From the NCBI GenBank assembly GCA_951394405.1, contig OX596343.1:1-64000 (forward strand): a stretch of DNA of 64,000 nucleotides, given 5' to 3'. Under the pieces are notes generated by a model, which was not told the origin of the DNA, did no database searches, and saw only the letters and a list, made by a program, of their open reading frames with translations. Origin of the DNA: Coprinellus micaceus (taxonomy: Eukaryota; Basidiomycota; Agaricomycetes; Agaricales; Psathyrellaceae). Positions within the stretch are counted from its first letter, which is position 1, and each line of letters starts with the position of its first letter. The position numbers and the translations under genes are program-made. Of the stretch, positions 22,701 to 35,245 are shown piece after piece.

Positions 22701-24800
22701 CGCCTCTAATGGCCTACGTCCTAGCAATGGGAGCTTGACGATTACATCCGTCATCTGTATCAGACGGCCCTGGACGTTCTCTCGTGCCCCTTCGAACCCG
22801 TACGTACTTTCGCTGGACCGTGAAACGTGCTCGACTCACGGAACGTGGCCACTCAAAACTGTTGGCACCGGCTTCGAGGTTGCCCCGCGACCTACAGTTC
22901 GCCTATGACGGGTACCTAGATCGTCTTTCCTCCTCCGGGGAGGACGTCGTCGTTGCTATCTTCACTTACTTTATCCCAATTCCCTGCTTCCAGGTCGGCC
23001 CTGATGCAACACGAAACCCACCTACGTCCGAAGACCACCACCTTCGAGAGTAGATCGGGCACTCCGGACTCGCTGGCCAACCAGCGTAATCCCTTGAGAC
23101 CCGTTCGTTTGATACCAGCTCGAGAGAACGTTGAGAGGTGGGTCTTCGTTACTCGGGAGTCAGCGTTGATCTTCACTCACTGTATTTCTTATAGATTACA
23201 TACACCTCCGGACACTGCTAGCCGTACCTGAGTCGCAGATACTACGGCGGTCGCCATTGAGCGGCCTTCCCGAGAAGCGGGTCAATCCTCGGTGCCCTAC
23301 TTAAATGAAGGTGAGCTATTCCTCGTGGAAAGTGACCTTGCCCCTTACACCGGACCCAGACGTTTATCGGTCGAGCTCGCGTTGATGTCGACCACACCAA
23401 GCTTTCCAGTACTCCCCTAGAGTGAGGATTAACGGCGTTTGGGCACGAAGCAGAAAGCGATATCCGCCGTACACTCGAGGAGTGTGCGGTTTGTATCGCT
23501 TTCGCTTCTTGTTGATTACGCGCTCGTCCGTCTCAATAAGTGTCCATTTTGGCCGGTCTGCTCGGTCTTGTGGTTAATCGGCGGCGTTGGCGATGCACAT
23601 ATCGCCTCACTGACACTCTGCGTTGACCTTTAGTGACTAGATGAGATGAGCGGTATGGCGTCCACCCAATATCAGAGGATGTTAGGCTCTGCGTTTTGTT
23701 GGGGCGGCGGATACCAATATGTCATTGAGCCGCGTACGCGTGACTGGTATTGTCAAAATGCATGCATCGATTGACCCCCGTCTGTCCACGCGCCGTGTTC
23801 TACCTCGCGGTTCCGACGCACTGGAATCCCAACATTAGATTGTGCTTTCCGGAACACATGTTTTCCGGTCAGGGTACCCACTCGTCGCCCTCTCCCGGCT
23901 TCCATTAGATGGGTGTCCGCAGTAAGCAATACGCCTACTCGTCACAAATTACGAGTCGCCGAGCATCCTGGAGTTGACTTCAATTCCTCCAGATTACAGA
24001 TCCTTGGATTCGGTGCGTGTTCAACTTCTCCTATCCTCTACACATCTGTCTAATCTGGGGTTTCCGCTAGAACGCTCCAGGATCTCGTTGAGTCGCTGCC
24101 CGTCATCGTCTCCGAGACTGGGCTCCCTTCGTTCGGCCGCCTCTATGTGCGGAGTATGAGTCCCAGGCCTCAACCTTGGCGCTAAACCAACGGCTTCTGG
24201 AAAACTAAAAGTCTAGACTTTTCACAGATCGAAAGTCTAGGTGGTTGAAGTTCTCGCTCCCCGAGACGTGCTGAAGTACGTCTGTTTTCCTTCCGTCTGC
24301 TTCCACCAAACGTGTCCCTTCGACAGGCTGGGCCCCTCGCGCAGTATCCGCCCGTATCTTTCGCTTCCTTCCGCCGCTGAAGATGCCCTACAAACCCCTA
24401 CGTTCACGTCCGTCGCCTCCGACCTCGGCGTATAAGTAAGTGTCCACGCTCATATCCCGCGTCATTATCCCCCACAGATTCACAGCTCTCAGCTGAACCT
24501 CACCCAAGTTACGACCAAGACATTCGCCGAGAGGTAATTCGTCGGAAAGATATGGATTGTCCGTGGGGTATACGCCCTTACATTATCGGTCGCCAGGTAG
24601 TATGAGCGTTGGCTTTGGGAAGGGGAAAATACAGAACTCTTTGAGGGAGAGTAGTAGCGAAACGATGTATCTGAGAACCGTAGGGCAAACGTAAGGTGGA
24701 ACAATGGGAATAGCGTAGGTAAATACTTCATTATGTTTAGGTTCAGTAGGGTATCCGGGTCTGTGCCCTGATGCGTTGTAGATCGAACGTTGCGAAGGGC
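19767..24800 (+). repeat. Outer-left decayed multi-exon module
   Basis: This region begins with GATTAGATTAGATC and ends at the stop of the minus-strand MIF4G-like gene a. It is the inverted partner of 51950-57127. Intron-like segments recur, with donors such as GTACGTCTCC or GTGAGC and pyrimidine-rich tracts ending CAG, for example 19985-20037, 20368-20408 and 21117-21169, separating 200-350 base exon-like blocks. Some blocks stay open in the same frame in both arms (the region around 19885-19985 encodes a conserved GRE...PTSRT...DLR pattern), but other frames are broken. I read it as a duplicated multi-exon gene in decay. From about 22420 on, it is almost identical to the right arm. Confidence 0.6.
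24207..24222. other. 16-base perfect palindrome (left arm)
   Basis: AAAAGTCTAGACTTTT, followed within 25 bases by another AAAGTCTAG. The same palindrome is in the right arm at 52528-52543. It could be a protein-binding dyad or a hairpin; no function can be assigned. Confidence 0.6.
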
Positions 24801-24804
24801 GGGC

Positions 24805-25937
24805 CTAGAGCGTCATACTCGGGAGTGCGTCAACAATGTGGTCCATGTCAGGGTTTATCTGAATGCCACGCAGATTATCAGTCATAACCCTGCACTGCTG
24901 CTCAGCACAGCGAGCCTCCTCATCCTCCCTCTTTCTCACCCGCCTCACATACCACCGGATGTAGTCACAGAGTTCCTTCAGCTCCCTTGGGTATTTGTAT
25001 CCTCCCTGTGGGGACTGGTTCCCCATCCACGGCGCAGCAACGTTGCACGCATGAGATTCGGCGGGCCCCCAAAGATTCGTCTTTGCGTCCTCCGTGAAAA
25101 TTTGAATGGCGACGCTGATATAGTTCGTCGGGTCTCCATCAATCTTCCTCCATAGCGCGGAGATCTCCTTCCATGTCTCAGGGGTAAGCGCCCAGCCGGA
25201 GTGGTCTCCGTACGTGTAGATGAGTCCCCGCGAGATGAAGTCGAATAGAAGCGCGTGGAAAAGGATGGGTCCTTGTGGAGGGGCTTGACGAAGGACGAAG
25301 GATACCGCGTCGGTGAAAGCTTCGAAGGAGATGCAGTTCGTGTATTCGTTGGAGTAGAGTTCGCCAACAAATGTGCAGATGAATTTCAGCTTGTCGATGG
25401 CCATGATGCCTTGTTCGATGGGCCCTGCGCAGTGTAATGCATCCTACACCGGGGGTGCCAGTAAGAATGGGAGTATGCGAATGGGGAATATGTACGTACC
25501 AACCAAAGCGTGCGGAAGGCCACGCTTACCAGCCCGGTGAGCTCTTCGGCAAACACTTTGGCCAGGTCCTGGTGCACCGCGAGAGCCTGCATCAAACCCA
25601 CAGAGATGCAGGCAAGGGTACGCGCGGACTCCGTTTTCATCGTTTTATCGTGCAGGATGACGCGCACGACCTTCTGTGCCGCCCATTCCTGTTCTCCCTT
25701 CGACATCGAGGAACCTCCCTCCACCACATAACAACATAGCCGTTCAACGGTCTTTTTGACAGCGCAATCCGGTGGATGATAGATACTACGCTGCGCGGTG
25801 AGGTACTCCCGACCTTCTTTAAATCGGGGATCATCGTGACTAAGGGTCATCATATTGTCCATAGACTCCAGGAGTTCGTCCATCTCTCGATCTACAGTGG
25901 TAGACGCCGGCCTCAGGCGAGAGACTCGTCCCGGCAT
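24805..25937 (-). CDS. MIF4G-like family protein a (left)
   Basis: Two exons, 25500-25937 and 24805-25443, give 358 aa; the intron (25444-25499) has a GTACGT donor and a GTGTAG acceptor in phase 0. The protein is all-helical in appearance. The segment after the intron, LKFICTFVGELYSN (residues about 166-180), followed by Leu-rich helices, matches the rFxGELy signature of MIF4G/HEAT proteins such as the eIF4G middle domain, which bind RNA helicases or RNA-processing partners. The family assignment rests on this pattern, not on a search. The C-terminus is basic and charged (RWYVRRVRKREDEEAR). The ATG at 25937 is chosen because the in-frame extension to 26018 has no ATG start. It faces gene b head to head across 465 bases. 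Confidence 0.8.
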
Positions 25938-26402
25938 ATTGGGGTGGCGCGGTGGGCTGAGTCGAAGATGGTGGTCGAGAGCGAAGGTCGTTGGCCTTTG
26001 ATATTTCACAGGATCCACCCATTGTTCCAGGGCAATTCAAACTCAACAGCCGTGACTGGGCTTTGGCCGAATTTGGGGGACATTGGAGAGTTGCACGTGA
26101 TGTGCGTGTCAACTTCGCGCCGAATGGGCGCCTAAAGGTGTCCAGGAAACGACTATGTGGGTTATGTGGTAGATTTATGTCTCATGGATATAGTCGCTGG
26201 GGTGGTAGGAGTCGATACAGTTCTTTGAGCTCACTCGACCTTTGGCTTTGCTCGGGAGGGCGTTGCTTGGACACCTTCCCAATCGGGGTGCAGTGGTACT
26301 GATGGCTACACTCCAAACAAAGGAACAGTGCAGTGGCTCCGAATTCTCTTTCAACCTCTACCGCGACGTCCCTCCTCACTCTCTCGATTTCTTCTCCCTA
26401 TC
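25938..26402. promoter_or_regulatory. Shared divergent promoter region of genes a and b (left)
   Basis: This 465-base gap lies between the divergent ATGs of genes a and b and is duplicated almost perfectly at 50348-50812. It must contain both promoters. No TATAAA is evident. It stays open in some frames on both strands, but those frames lack starts. Confidence 0.45.
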
Positions 26403-27339
26403 ATGACCCCAGCGATGGATAGTATCCACGACACGTTCTACAGACTTTCGCTAAGCAAGAGCGCAAAAATATACACCAAGGAGGAAGAGCGGCGGGTCAT
26501 TATCCCCAGGATTATCCCTTGCGCAGCGGAAGAGCGCATCATGGCCACGGTCAAAGGCATCCTTGCCTACTCCATCGGTCGCCGGACCTTCACGCAAGCT
26601 ATCGAAGCTGAACGGGTGACCCACGTTCTGCATCTCCTGTTCCGCGCCGACAGGATGGACCCCGACAACGCTCGAACGATCACCTACATATTGCTGAATT
26701 TCATGCTGAAGCTTGGGGAGCATAGGATGGGCCTCGCAATACCAGTTTACGAAACGGTGGTCAGGGAAATCCAAACGGGTTTCGGGACAGCCTGGACGGT
26801 CAGTAGTCCAGATTAATTACGCTCAATAGCCTTGACTTACACAGATCTAGGACGCTATCCGTTCCTCTGAAGAGGTCGATCGAGGAAACTACGATCTCTC
26901 CCGACTCAAGTACTTCTCCGCCCTACTCTCCGACCTATACGCCGTGCAGATACTCGGACCAGACGGTTTCATCCCCGCATTGGACACTGTTCTCGCCCTT
27001 GTCAACGGCCCAGTTCTCACCAAGATTTTGATCTACGAGGTCATGTCACGCGCTATGACTAGCACCGGTCCCAAGCTCCCCCCATCCAAATGGGCCTTCG
27101 TACGGATGAAGTGGGTCGTACTGTCCAGGGAGAACCGCCAGGTCGACCCGGTTGGACGCACCATGGCGGATATCGGCATGTTTGTCAAGGACGCCGAGAA
27201 GCGCCAGCGGGAATGTGGGGTCCCTTTTATTGTGGGAACTTCAGAGGACCTCGAGGTTATGTGCCAGTCTATCGCGGGGGAGGCGTTTGAGCTCCGTCGC
27301 AAGGTCAAACTCGAGCTCCTGCGGGTTCAGGCAGAGTAA
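26403..27339 (+). CDS. MIF4G-like family protein b (left)
   Basis: Exons 26403-26798 and 26851-27339 give 294 aa. The intron donor is the unusual GTCAGT, whereas the right-arm copy has GTACGT; the helicase gene also uses GTCAGT. The first exon carries paired helices ending in the GTAW(T) junction. After the phase-0 intron come DAIRSSEE and LKYFSALLSDLYAVQILG, the MIF4G-like FxxLLxDLY step. Residues 1 to about 107 are essentially identical to the right copy b', but the remaining third of exon 1 and all of exon 2 differ at about 15% of residues, so the identity breaks inside the gene. It is divergent from gene a. Confidence 0.8.
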
Positions 27340-27670
27340 ACTGGTTGAGATGAGACGGCGGGAGGGGTGCGTCCTCGTTAGGTTCTCTTTATACCACACC
27401 AGAAACCGTCAATTAAATACCAAACGTTCTCCTTCCACCAGTTCTATGCCACCTCTTATCCCTAGATATTTCTCCACCGTTCATTATCCGTGCATCCCCT
27501 TCTCTCTTCGCTCATAATTCCTGCACATCTTGTATTTGGTCGGACTCTCACTTTGCTACCGGATGATCCTAATATATAGACTCTACGTTCAATCTCTATC
27601 ATCATGCAGCACGCTCACTCACCGCGTTTCGTCATGAACGGCGTCCAAGTAAGATCTTATCACCTCCGCT

Positions 27671-30600
27671 GATTAGATCAGATCTGCGTCACTTCCAACT
27701 CCGGTCCACCTCCCGCCCAAATTCCTCGTATTTCTCCTTCTTTCACCCACCACCGTTCCTCTCAGTTGGAGATGGCGGCCTCCGCCAATAAAGGCCATAC
27801 CACATCGCATGCTGGGCCGGGGTCTAACATGCTCTAGTCTATGCGAACTTGCCTACTCGACCAAATCACCCTACCAATCTTTTGAGCGGGCGCAATCCGC
27901 TCTCTTCATAGTGAGCCTCGAATTCGACCTCTCTGATGCTCCAAATCTCCGTCTCGAAGGCGTATGAACGACCACCGCCCATCTCCCTGGCCACCAAGAC
28001 GCTCACTTCTTGGGATTCATCCAGAGCTTTGATCCGCATCCATTCCTCCGCCATTATGTAAACGGTCTGCAGTCAAGGTCCACGACCTCCCTTCTGGGAA
28101 CTAGTGCATGGCCTCCTTCGCTTCTGCTTATCCTACCACTCCCCTCATTCCGTGACTTTCGGCAACCGGAAACCCCGGCTCGATTGCACGAAAGCTGGTA
28201 CGTCCAACACCGGATTGGGAGGGCGGCCATAAGGAACGCTGAGCGGCTTTCAATGAAGTCTGGGTAAGTCTTCATTTTATACCTCCCCTTGCCGCGTGCT
28301 CATCCTCAGATGACTCTCAGACGCGATTTCCACCATCGCATATCTCCACTGACCTGTGAACGAATACCTCCATTCCCATCGTGGAGGCTCGAGGACCTCC
28401 CCTCGGCCCTATCGCTTGGTCTGGCCCCTCTTCTCCCCACCATGTGTAGGGATATGTTCCGCTTCATACCTCCCGCGACTACCCCACGGAAAGCTTCTTC
28501 GTCAGTCGTTAGCCTTTGCAACGAGGAAATACATGCTCCCTGCTTGAAACGCTCGACCGTGTCACCCAGGTAGATATGCGACGACAACGTGACTCGGTAC
28601 GCCCCTTACCATTCGTGATCTATGTTCTATACCATCTGAGTCTCTGACCCCTTTCTCAGTATTTTTGCACGTCGCGGATGCCGCCCACCCTTTCGCCCAC
28701 TTACTCCGTTCGAATTCACACAAGTCGACTCGAGCTCCTGAAGCTGTTCATTACCCGTCGCGGCTCTCCAAGTTCCAGCTCCAGTCGATGTCAGGTTTCT
28801 CCTCGAGGAAGCTGTTGCTTCACCCCCTTTCCTCCCAGTTCGTCAGTGCCTAGAGTCGTGATCTGGGAGTGCCCTTCCATCGCTTTAAGTACGCTCGCTC
28901 GCCAGCCCATCCCATAGCCGCCTCTGTACTCCGTATATCCCCCTCGTGGACACACAATTTAACTATCACTGTGCAGTGTGGGCATATGCACCGTCGGAGC
29001 GGCCGTTCCATGGGATGTCGAGGTGCGTCTCCGTCGCCCAAGTATCCCTTCTCGCGTTCTCATCACAGCGACCCTTTAGCCAATCATCGAATACCGACTC
29101 TCCACCATGAATCGTCGCGTATTGGGAAACTCTCGTCGTCTCATCTCCCCTTCATCTCCCCGCCGTCCTTGGATACGATTATTGAGCTCGAGATTCCCGT
29201 CAATCAAAGGCTCGCTGACTCGGCCCTTCGTCTGGTTCTACCCTCCCAAGGATCTCTCATCAGCTTGAGGTTCACCAACACCCTCCTCTGGCTTCGTCGT
29301 TCGACTACGATTTGACCGTAAACCGTGCTCGTGGAGCAACGTAACCGCAACAATGAATATCGGTACGCTACCTCAGCCTCCCTTGTCCACGTTTCATCTT
29401 TTCTGACTCCTTATACCCATGCACAGAGTCTTCTACCGTCGGGCCGACCTGTTTTCCCCATCGCATACGATTCGCCCTATCCGACTTCAACCTCATAGGC
29501 TCGAAGCAGGCTCGAACGACGAAAACGTGGGTGTTCCTTGTCTTCATCACCGTGGCTAATGTCAATGGTTTGTGAACTTCGTCGATTCCCCCGCGCTTCC
29601 CCCTTTGCATCGGGCGCTCACAGCTGTCTGACGACTGGGCTGTCAATCAGCTCGTCTTGCCAACCGAGAACACGTTCGTTTCGCTTTCACTTAAATTCGT
29701 GATTCACATTGCGAATGCGCTTTGCAGCCGAGAAAACTCATCTTATCAACTAGTGCGATGAGCATTCATCGCCGATGGTGTCCCTCGAGACGTGTATTGG
29801 GGAACCGTCTGAGAATGTCTAGGACCGGAAGTGCAGATTCGGTACGTATCCAGCTTTCCCGTAATATTCGTGCCACTAATCGCCGACGCCCCGCTAGAGC
29901 GAGCCTCGTCGCGCTGGGTGATCAAGTTCCTCCTTTGCCCGGCACCTTCCCCCAGTCTTATCCGATCTCCTACTGGCTACCTGGGGGGGCCACCTCGAAG
30001 ATTTCGACCCTTAGCCTCGGCTCTAAACCGATAGCTTTGTCCCCAAAGATCCCCTGTCCACGAACTATGACTTTCGGTCCTCCAGCTCGATTCGACCACA
30101 GGCGTGTCCGCTGTTCCTCGAAGGGGGCAGAACTCGCTCTTCGGCCGACGGAATTACGAGCGCTCAGTTGACAAGGGTTTTCGTTCGCTGCGGCGTGGTG
30201 AGGGACGTCCGGGTTTCTCCCGCCGTTCTCCATTATTGAATGTGCCTCCTCAATAGGGCGGGTTCTCTTGCGCAGCATGCACTCTGAGTGCGCGATTTAC
30301 ATCGCTTCTCCTTGTCCCAGAGTGAGATCGGCAAATCAGCGGGAGGGTGGGACTGCGCATACTGTGGTGTACCCAGGCCATCTCTATTGTTAGACTCCAT
30401 AGCCCGGGAGCTTTTTGTTCGTCTTGAACTCACTTCTCGCCGTCTGCCTTGCTCTCAGCAACCATTCACAGAGAACAACCACATGGACAGTACCCGGATA
30501 TGTTTAACTTGTGTCGTTCCACACACAGCAGGTAAGAGCACCGATTCATCCACCGATGATTCATCACTTGCTGTCCCACATGGACTTTCATTCCACGATA

Positions 30601-32650
30601 CTAGCCAAGCTCTCTTACCTTCTCGTTCCGTCCCCCCTCCCACATCTCAGAGGGGAGGGGATGCTCCCTCTCCGGCCGCCGCGCGATTGCGTCGCGGCGG
30701 AGATGATGCGACTGATCTCCTACGAGTCGCCAAGCATCCCTCCAGCATGACACTACTTCCAAAGTTGTGCTATCGACGCGATCCTTCTGGTTGGCTCACC
30801 CGGGGGGCGAAGGTTTCTAGGCTTTGATCTTACTCTTTGTTCCCACTTCTTGTACCCGGACACTTCCCCATCTTTCGTGCACGGTTATGTATCCTCTTCA
30901 ATCAGTACGGGTTCGAGCGGCTACTGTGCAAATTCTGTTACTTTGATTCTTCCGCACGTTTCGTGGAAGCGGTTCTGTAGTTCCTTTCGATGGCAGATTC
31001 AAGGACCGCGATGGAATTCCAACGGGAGTTGTGATGACGGCGTTTAGGGCCTGACCAACCAAGGTCCCTTGAGGTACAGCGAAGAACGGTCGTTCATCGA
31101 AAAGGCCCCCGAATTCGAAGGTCGACCCCAGTCCCACCACAGTGGAAGCCGTACCTATGTGTGGGTTTGGTTCCGTAGACTACCCGCATAGAGTCGATGG
31201 GCTAACGTGTGCCAGAATGTCTCCTCCGCAAGTACGCAGTGCGAAGGACGCATTGCGCTAGAAGACGAGGACAACGCCCAAATTGCCGTTAGGGTGACCG
31301 CCGCACTATGAACAGGTACGTCGATAGAGAATTGAGGATTCTCCGACTCCTCACCATTCTCCGCCGTTTATCGTATGCGAGGGCTTGCCTTACCCCCGTT
31401 CTTCCCTCTCCGTAAGCTGAGACCGTATTGGCGTAGGACCGCGCTAGCGAAAGACGGCCGCATCCAAACTCGAGACTTCTTACTCATCAGGCTAGACATC
31501 CGCCACACAGTGTCATGCCCAACGTAGGGTGTGTGAGACAACTTCCAGGTTGGAACGCCAGTTGACCTATCGGTGGGGATGGTCGTTTTCGAGGCGTTTC
31601 AGGTGAGGGGTAAGCAGTGGACTACACTTCCCGCAGCCAAACGCCAACTGAAGGCCTTCCAACTCGGCGAACGAGAAGAGAAATACACTGACAGAGGTCT
31701 CCGTGTTTGAGTCGGACCGAGACAGCTCCTATAATTTCTAGCCAATGTTCCACGACGGAGTGGATCCCCGCGACGGGAGGAACAATCTACGTAGAGACAG
31801 AGGTGAGACTCGGAGCGATCGTCGTCTCCAGGACGAAACCTTCGAGGCAACGAGAACCGGTGATTCGTCTGGCAATGATTGTGTTCAGAGTGTGAATATA
31901 CCCTTCGAGGACTGGTTTGAGGGGGACACCTCTGGTCAAGGAGACACCGTATGTTGGGTTTGTAGTAAGCCCAGCTATGTATCCACCCGGTGGAGTGGGA
32001 ACAGAGAGGACGGCGAGAAGATTTTCGCGGGGGACTGAAATCATCCTGAACACCACGGCCGTACGAGCTCAGAGGAATTGTTGCCGGACCAGGTAAACCA
32101 GGTTTCAGAGGCTAGCTGAGTACAGAACGATGACCTGTGTAAGTGGCGGGTGGTTGCTGATAGGAAGACGTTGGCGCGTAGCCATCAAGTACCGTGGGTT
32201 CAGCATCCAAACATTTCAAGATGAGCCACGTCGATGTCGTTCTGTGGGAGGGATGAAGAGGAGGAAGGTGAATGGAGTTGAGGAGGAGAGATCGAAGCCC
32301 GAATTGCCAGCACGTGCAATGTCACGTCAAAGCAGTTCAATCGGCGCTCAAAGTGACGGGCGTCAATCACGGTCGTGCCCGCCTTCTGGATTGTTCAACA
32401 AAACCATTGTATCGTGCCATGGAAAAGGGACCCACTCACTTGAATACCGAGATAAATTGAGAGAAACCTTGGATAAAACGCCAATGGATCGGTGAACCTC
32501 TCGAATGGGTAGTGCCCTTCGGTGCAATCACCGGATCCCCCGTTGTCGTGACGGTCACGGGACCTTGGAAATCTCGTGCACAATCTTTATTGCCACTCAG
32601 TGAATACCAAAGGCTCCGCGATACGCGTCGACGCAGTCTCTTCACCTCTT
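27671..32650 (+). repeat. Inner-left decayed multi-exon module
   Basis: It starts GATTAGATCAGAT, 330 bases downstream of the gene b stop, and runs up to gene c. It shares with the outer modules the CACTTCCAACTCC start, GTGCGTCTCCGTCGCCC-type donors (29020) and CTCATCACAG-type acceptors, and exon-like blocks of 200-350 bases, for example 28310-28595, 28660-29015 and 29075-29355. Frames are mostly broken and identity to the outer modules is low, so this looks like an old, decayed copy. No intact gene is seen in 30900-32650, although short Pro/Ser-rich frames exist. Confidence 0.45.
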
Positions 32651-32708
32651 ACCGCCACTTCCCCATTTCCACGTCTCGTCTCCGACACCCCCTGTCAACT
32701 TCCCCCAG

Positions 32709-33655
32709 ATGCAAGGAATCGAGCAGCCACAGAACACACTCCTGTCGATCAACGAAATCAACACTATAGGGGTGGAGCTTTTACTTCAATACAGATCCTT
32801 CAGCGTCGCACCGGACATCTCAATCAAAACAGCAGTGCTTTCGCTCAGAGACTACCTCCTCAAGGACGGTCTGCAGAGCCTTGTCGCCCTTCAAGCCAAC
32901 GTCAAACACGTTATCCGTATTTTATACGAAGATGGGCGGTCGCGTCAACCGTACGCATCGCGCACTCTCGCCCGCGTCTCGTTTCAGCTTTGTAACGCGG
33001 TCGCTAAGGTCAACGAAGACCTGACCAGGAAGCTATGCCACGCGCTGGTTGCAGAAGCGTTTACGGGACTGAGGGTGGCTTGGATCGTAAGTTTCTCTCT
33101 AAAGTGCGACCTGCAATACTTGAAAGATCTAAGCTAATACTACAACAGGACTCCGAGCTCTTCTCGGAAATGAACGAGGACGACCAATCAAACTTCCTTT
33201 TCAGGACCAACACAGTCGCCGACTTCTACGCCCTCGGGCTCATTAATCTCGATGACTTCATCTCGATTCTCGACTACATCATTCTCAAGGTCAAGTCTGC
33301 GGACCTCTTCCACATCATGCTCCTCGAGTTCGTCTCCCGCGGACTCACCCATTCCGCCCTCAAGCTTCCTTGGGCGAATTGGGGTAGAATTCACCGTCGT
33401 ATCGCGATGGTCCCAGCAAGCGGCTGGGAGTTCTCTAGACCATCGTATGGGGAGACATTGAAGGCGCTTGAGATGTTCGATGAGGATGCGGGAAGTTCTC
33501 AGCCGACCTGCAGTATTCCGTTCAAGGAGACCGTATCCTCGGGAGGGTGGATGGACCTCGATACGTTGTGTGAGGCGATCACAGCAGAGGCCGCAGGATC
33601 AATGGACAGAGCAGAGGACAGCCTTTGCATGTACATGCGCGGTTGTCAGTTGTAG
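32709..33655 (+). CDS. MIF4G-like family protein c
   Basis: Exons 32709-33086 and 33149-33655 splice in phase 0 across a 62-base intron (GTAAGT donor, GCTAATAC branch, ACAACAG acceptor) to 294 aa, the same length as b. The exon junction follows GLRVAWI, as in the other members, where an aromatic-ending helix precedes the intron. Exon 2 has NTVADFYALGLINLDDFI, the FxxELY-like helix, then FHIMLLEFVSRGL, which closely matches protein a (FHALLFDFISRGL) and c' (FNLILFTFVSRGL). The C-terminus holds a WMDLDTLCEAI motif also found in protein d (WMDLERTCKEL). Function unknown; probably an intracellular scaffold or RNA-related adaptor by analogy to MIF4G proteins. Confidence 0.85.
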
Positions 33656-34222
33656 CGATCTCTGGCCTCCCAATTCTAGTTATCCGCCTATTTCCTCGTA
33701 GATTTTGCGTAGATGTGTGTCGAACGTTCGACCCTTTTATGGACTCCTAACTTTCGGATCGGAGACGTGACAAGCTTACTTCACGGACTCCTCTGTACAC
33801 CATCCACAGTTTTTATATGCCTGCACTGTATGTCCTAGTACCACATTCGCTCGTGCCGCTTAATTGTTCGTTATCGCACCGACCTATGGTCGTCACTGCC
33901 ACAGCCAACCTCGTACAATGGGGACCGCGCACCGTACGAGTCGGAGAATAAAAACATCCCAGTGGATGCTGTGCATTATGGTGCCAAGTGGCTTTGTTAA
34001 CAAAGGAACGATCGTGTACCATGAAGTCGCGCCCAACGACCATTGCCAACGGACGCAGAACCAATCGCTTTGACCATTGGACCATCATCATGTGGGCAAA
34101 GCGTGAGAGGCGAGTGCGACAGATAAAACCACCCATGCTATCCCTCGAATGGCCTCCCACTTTCATTTTACACCCTCTTCACTCACCATCGTTGCTCGCA
34201 CTCGGTACGCGCCATCCCCAAC
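33656..34222. other. Intergenic between family genes c and d
   Basis: No gene seen. The region has C/T-rich leader-like sequence near 34150-34220 upstream of gene d and short unsupported frames in 33810-34170. Confidence 0.4.
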
Positions 34223-35245
34223 ATGAATCCGAAAAGTCTCGACACCTTCGTAAAGGAGACCTCGATCATGCACAAAGCGATCCTCTGCCACAGTGATCGG
34301 AGGTGTGTTCATACTGACCAATCGACGATGCTCTTCCCCGAAGAACCCTTGGAGAAAGCCGCATGCACGTTGTCTAGAGTAATTCTAAAAGCGTATCTCC
34401 GAGAACTCGAGGTACACAAAGATAGTCCGGTACACTCTGACGTCGATCTCTTTCGAAATGGAGGACAGCTCGCGTCTACAGTCGACGACGTCGTGGAGCT
34501 TATTTGCAGCCAGGTTCTAGACGGAGGAAACTTCAACGCTGAATCTATGGCCGAGCTCTGCGCGGGTATCTACGCCGAGCTTATGAGTAACTCATCCCCT
34601 ATGGGCTTGCCTGATGTGTTCAAGCAGGTAGTACGCGCAACCGCAGAGCTAGCTCTCTTCAACTCATGGGAGGATGTCTACGGGCGTTGGAATGTGAGCT
34701 CATATTATCTTTCGTACCGATATCAGCTTCAACTTACCTCTACTTTATAGGAGGCTTTACGCTCGCGGACAACAATTGGCGCAGATGACTTTCGCATGTT
34801 CAGAAACGTCTCGTCCTTCTTCGGGTGTCTCCACTCAACTGGGTTAATATCTCATGAATACTTCGATTCCACGGTCAAAGCTATCCTCGAGAGCTACACC
34901 GCAGGCTCATTAGAACTTCTGGCCGTCGTAATCGTGAACCTCTTTTGCTCAGGAGGAGTCACAGTATGGGACGTTCGGATCGATAGTCGCGCCGACAACT
35001 GGGACACTATCCTCCGACAACTCGCAAACATGGAAGGCAACTGCAAGCGATTCGACAACGCAAGATGGCGGCTGTATAACTTCGTGGCCGCGTTCTACAA
35101 GATGCCCGCATGCATAGGACAACTTCGTTTCTCCTCTTGCAAGTCTCCCGTGGTTGGAGGCGAGGGATGGATGGACCTAGAGCGCACGTGCAAAGAGCTG
35201 GAGCAGTGGGCTGATCAGCGCTTGGTCGCTACACGTTCCGGATGA
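34223..35245 (+). CDS. MIF4G-like family protein d
   Basis: Exons 34223-34693 and 34751-35245 (57-base intron, GTGAGC donor, TTTATAG acceptor, phase 0) give 321 aa. Exon 1 has two or three amphipathic helices ending VYGRWN. Exon 2 begins EALRSR and has FRNVSSFFGCLHSTGLIS, the family FxxELY-like step, then a Leu-rich helix (LELLAVVIVNLF). The closest relative in the window is protein f (LRNVSTFYARLRCLGFVD; LALLIVAVVDLM), while a, b and c form another subgroup. The C-terminus has the shared WMDLERTCKELEQWA helix. It lies in tandem with gene c on the same strand. Confidence 0.85.

Larger units (their letters stand above)
22420..26725. repeat. Near-identical core of the inverted repeat, left arm
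   Basis: This block is the reverse complement of about 50025-54330, with paired coordinates summing to about 76750. Sampled stretches differ by roughly one base per hundred or less; gene a differs from its partner at only two residues. Outside the core the arms are still homologous but diverge to roughly 80-85% identity. The right-hand edge falls inside exon 1 of gene b. Confidence 0.9.

Noticed and set aside
25437..26135. Plus-strand frames opposite gene a, repeated in the right arm
   Set aside because: They recur only because the arms are identical; they are antisense to a spliced gene with good codon pattern and have no own splice support.
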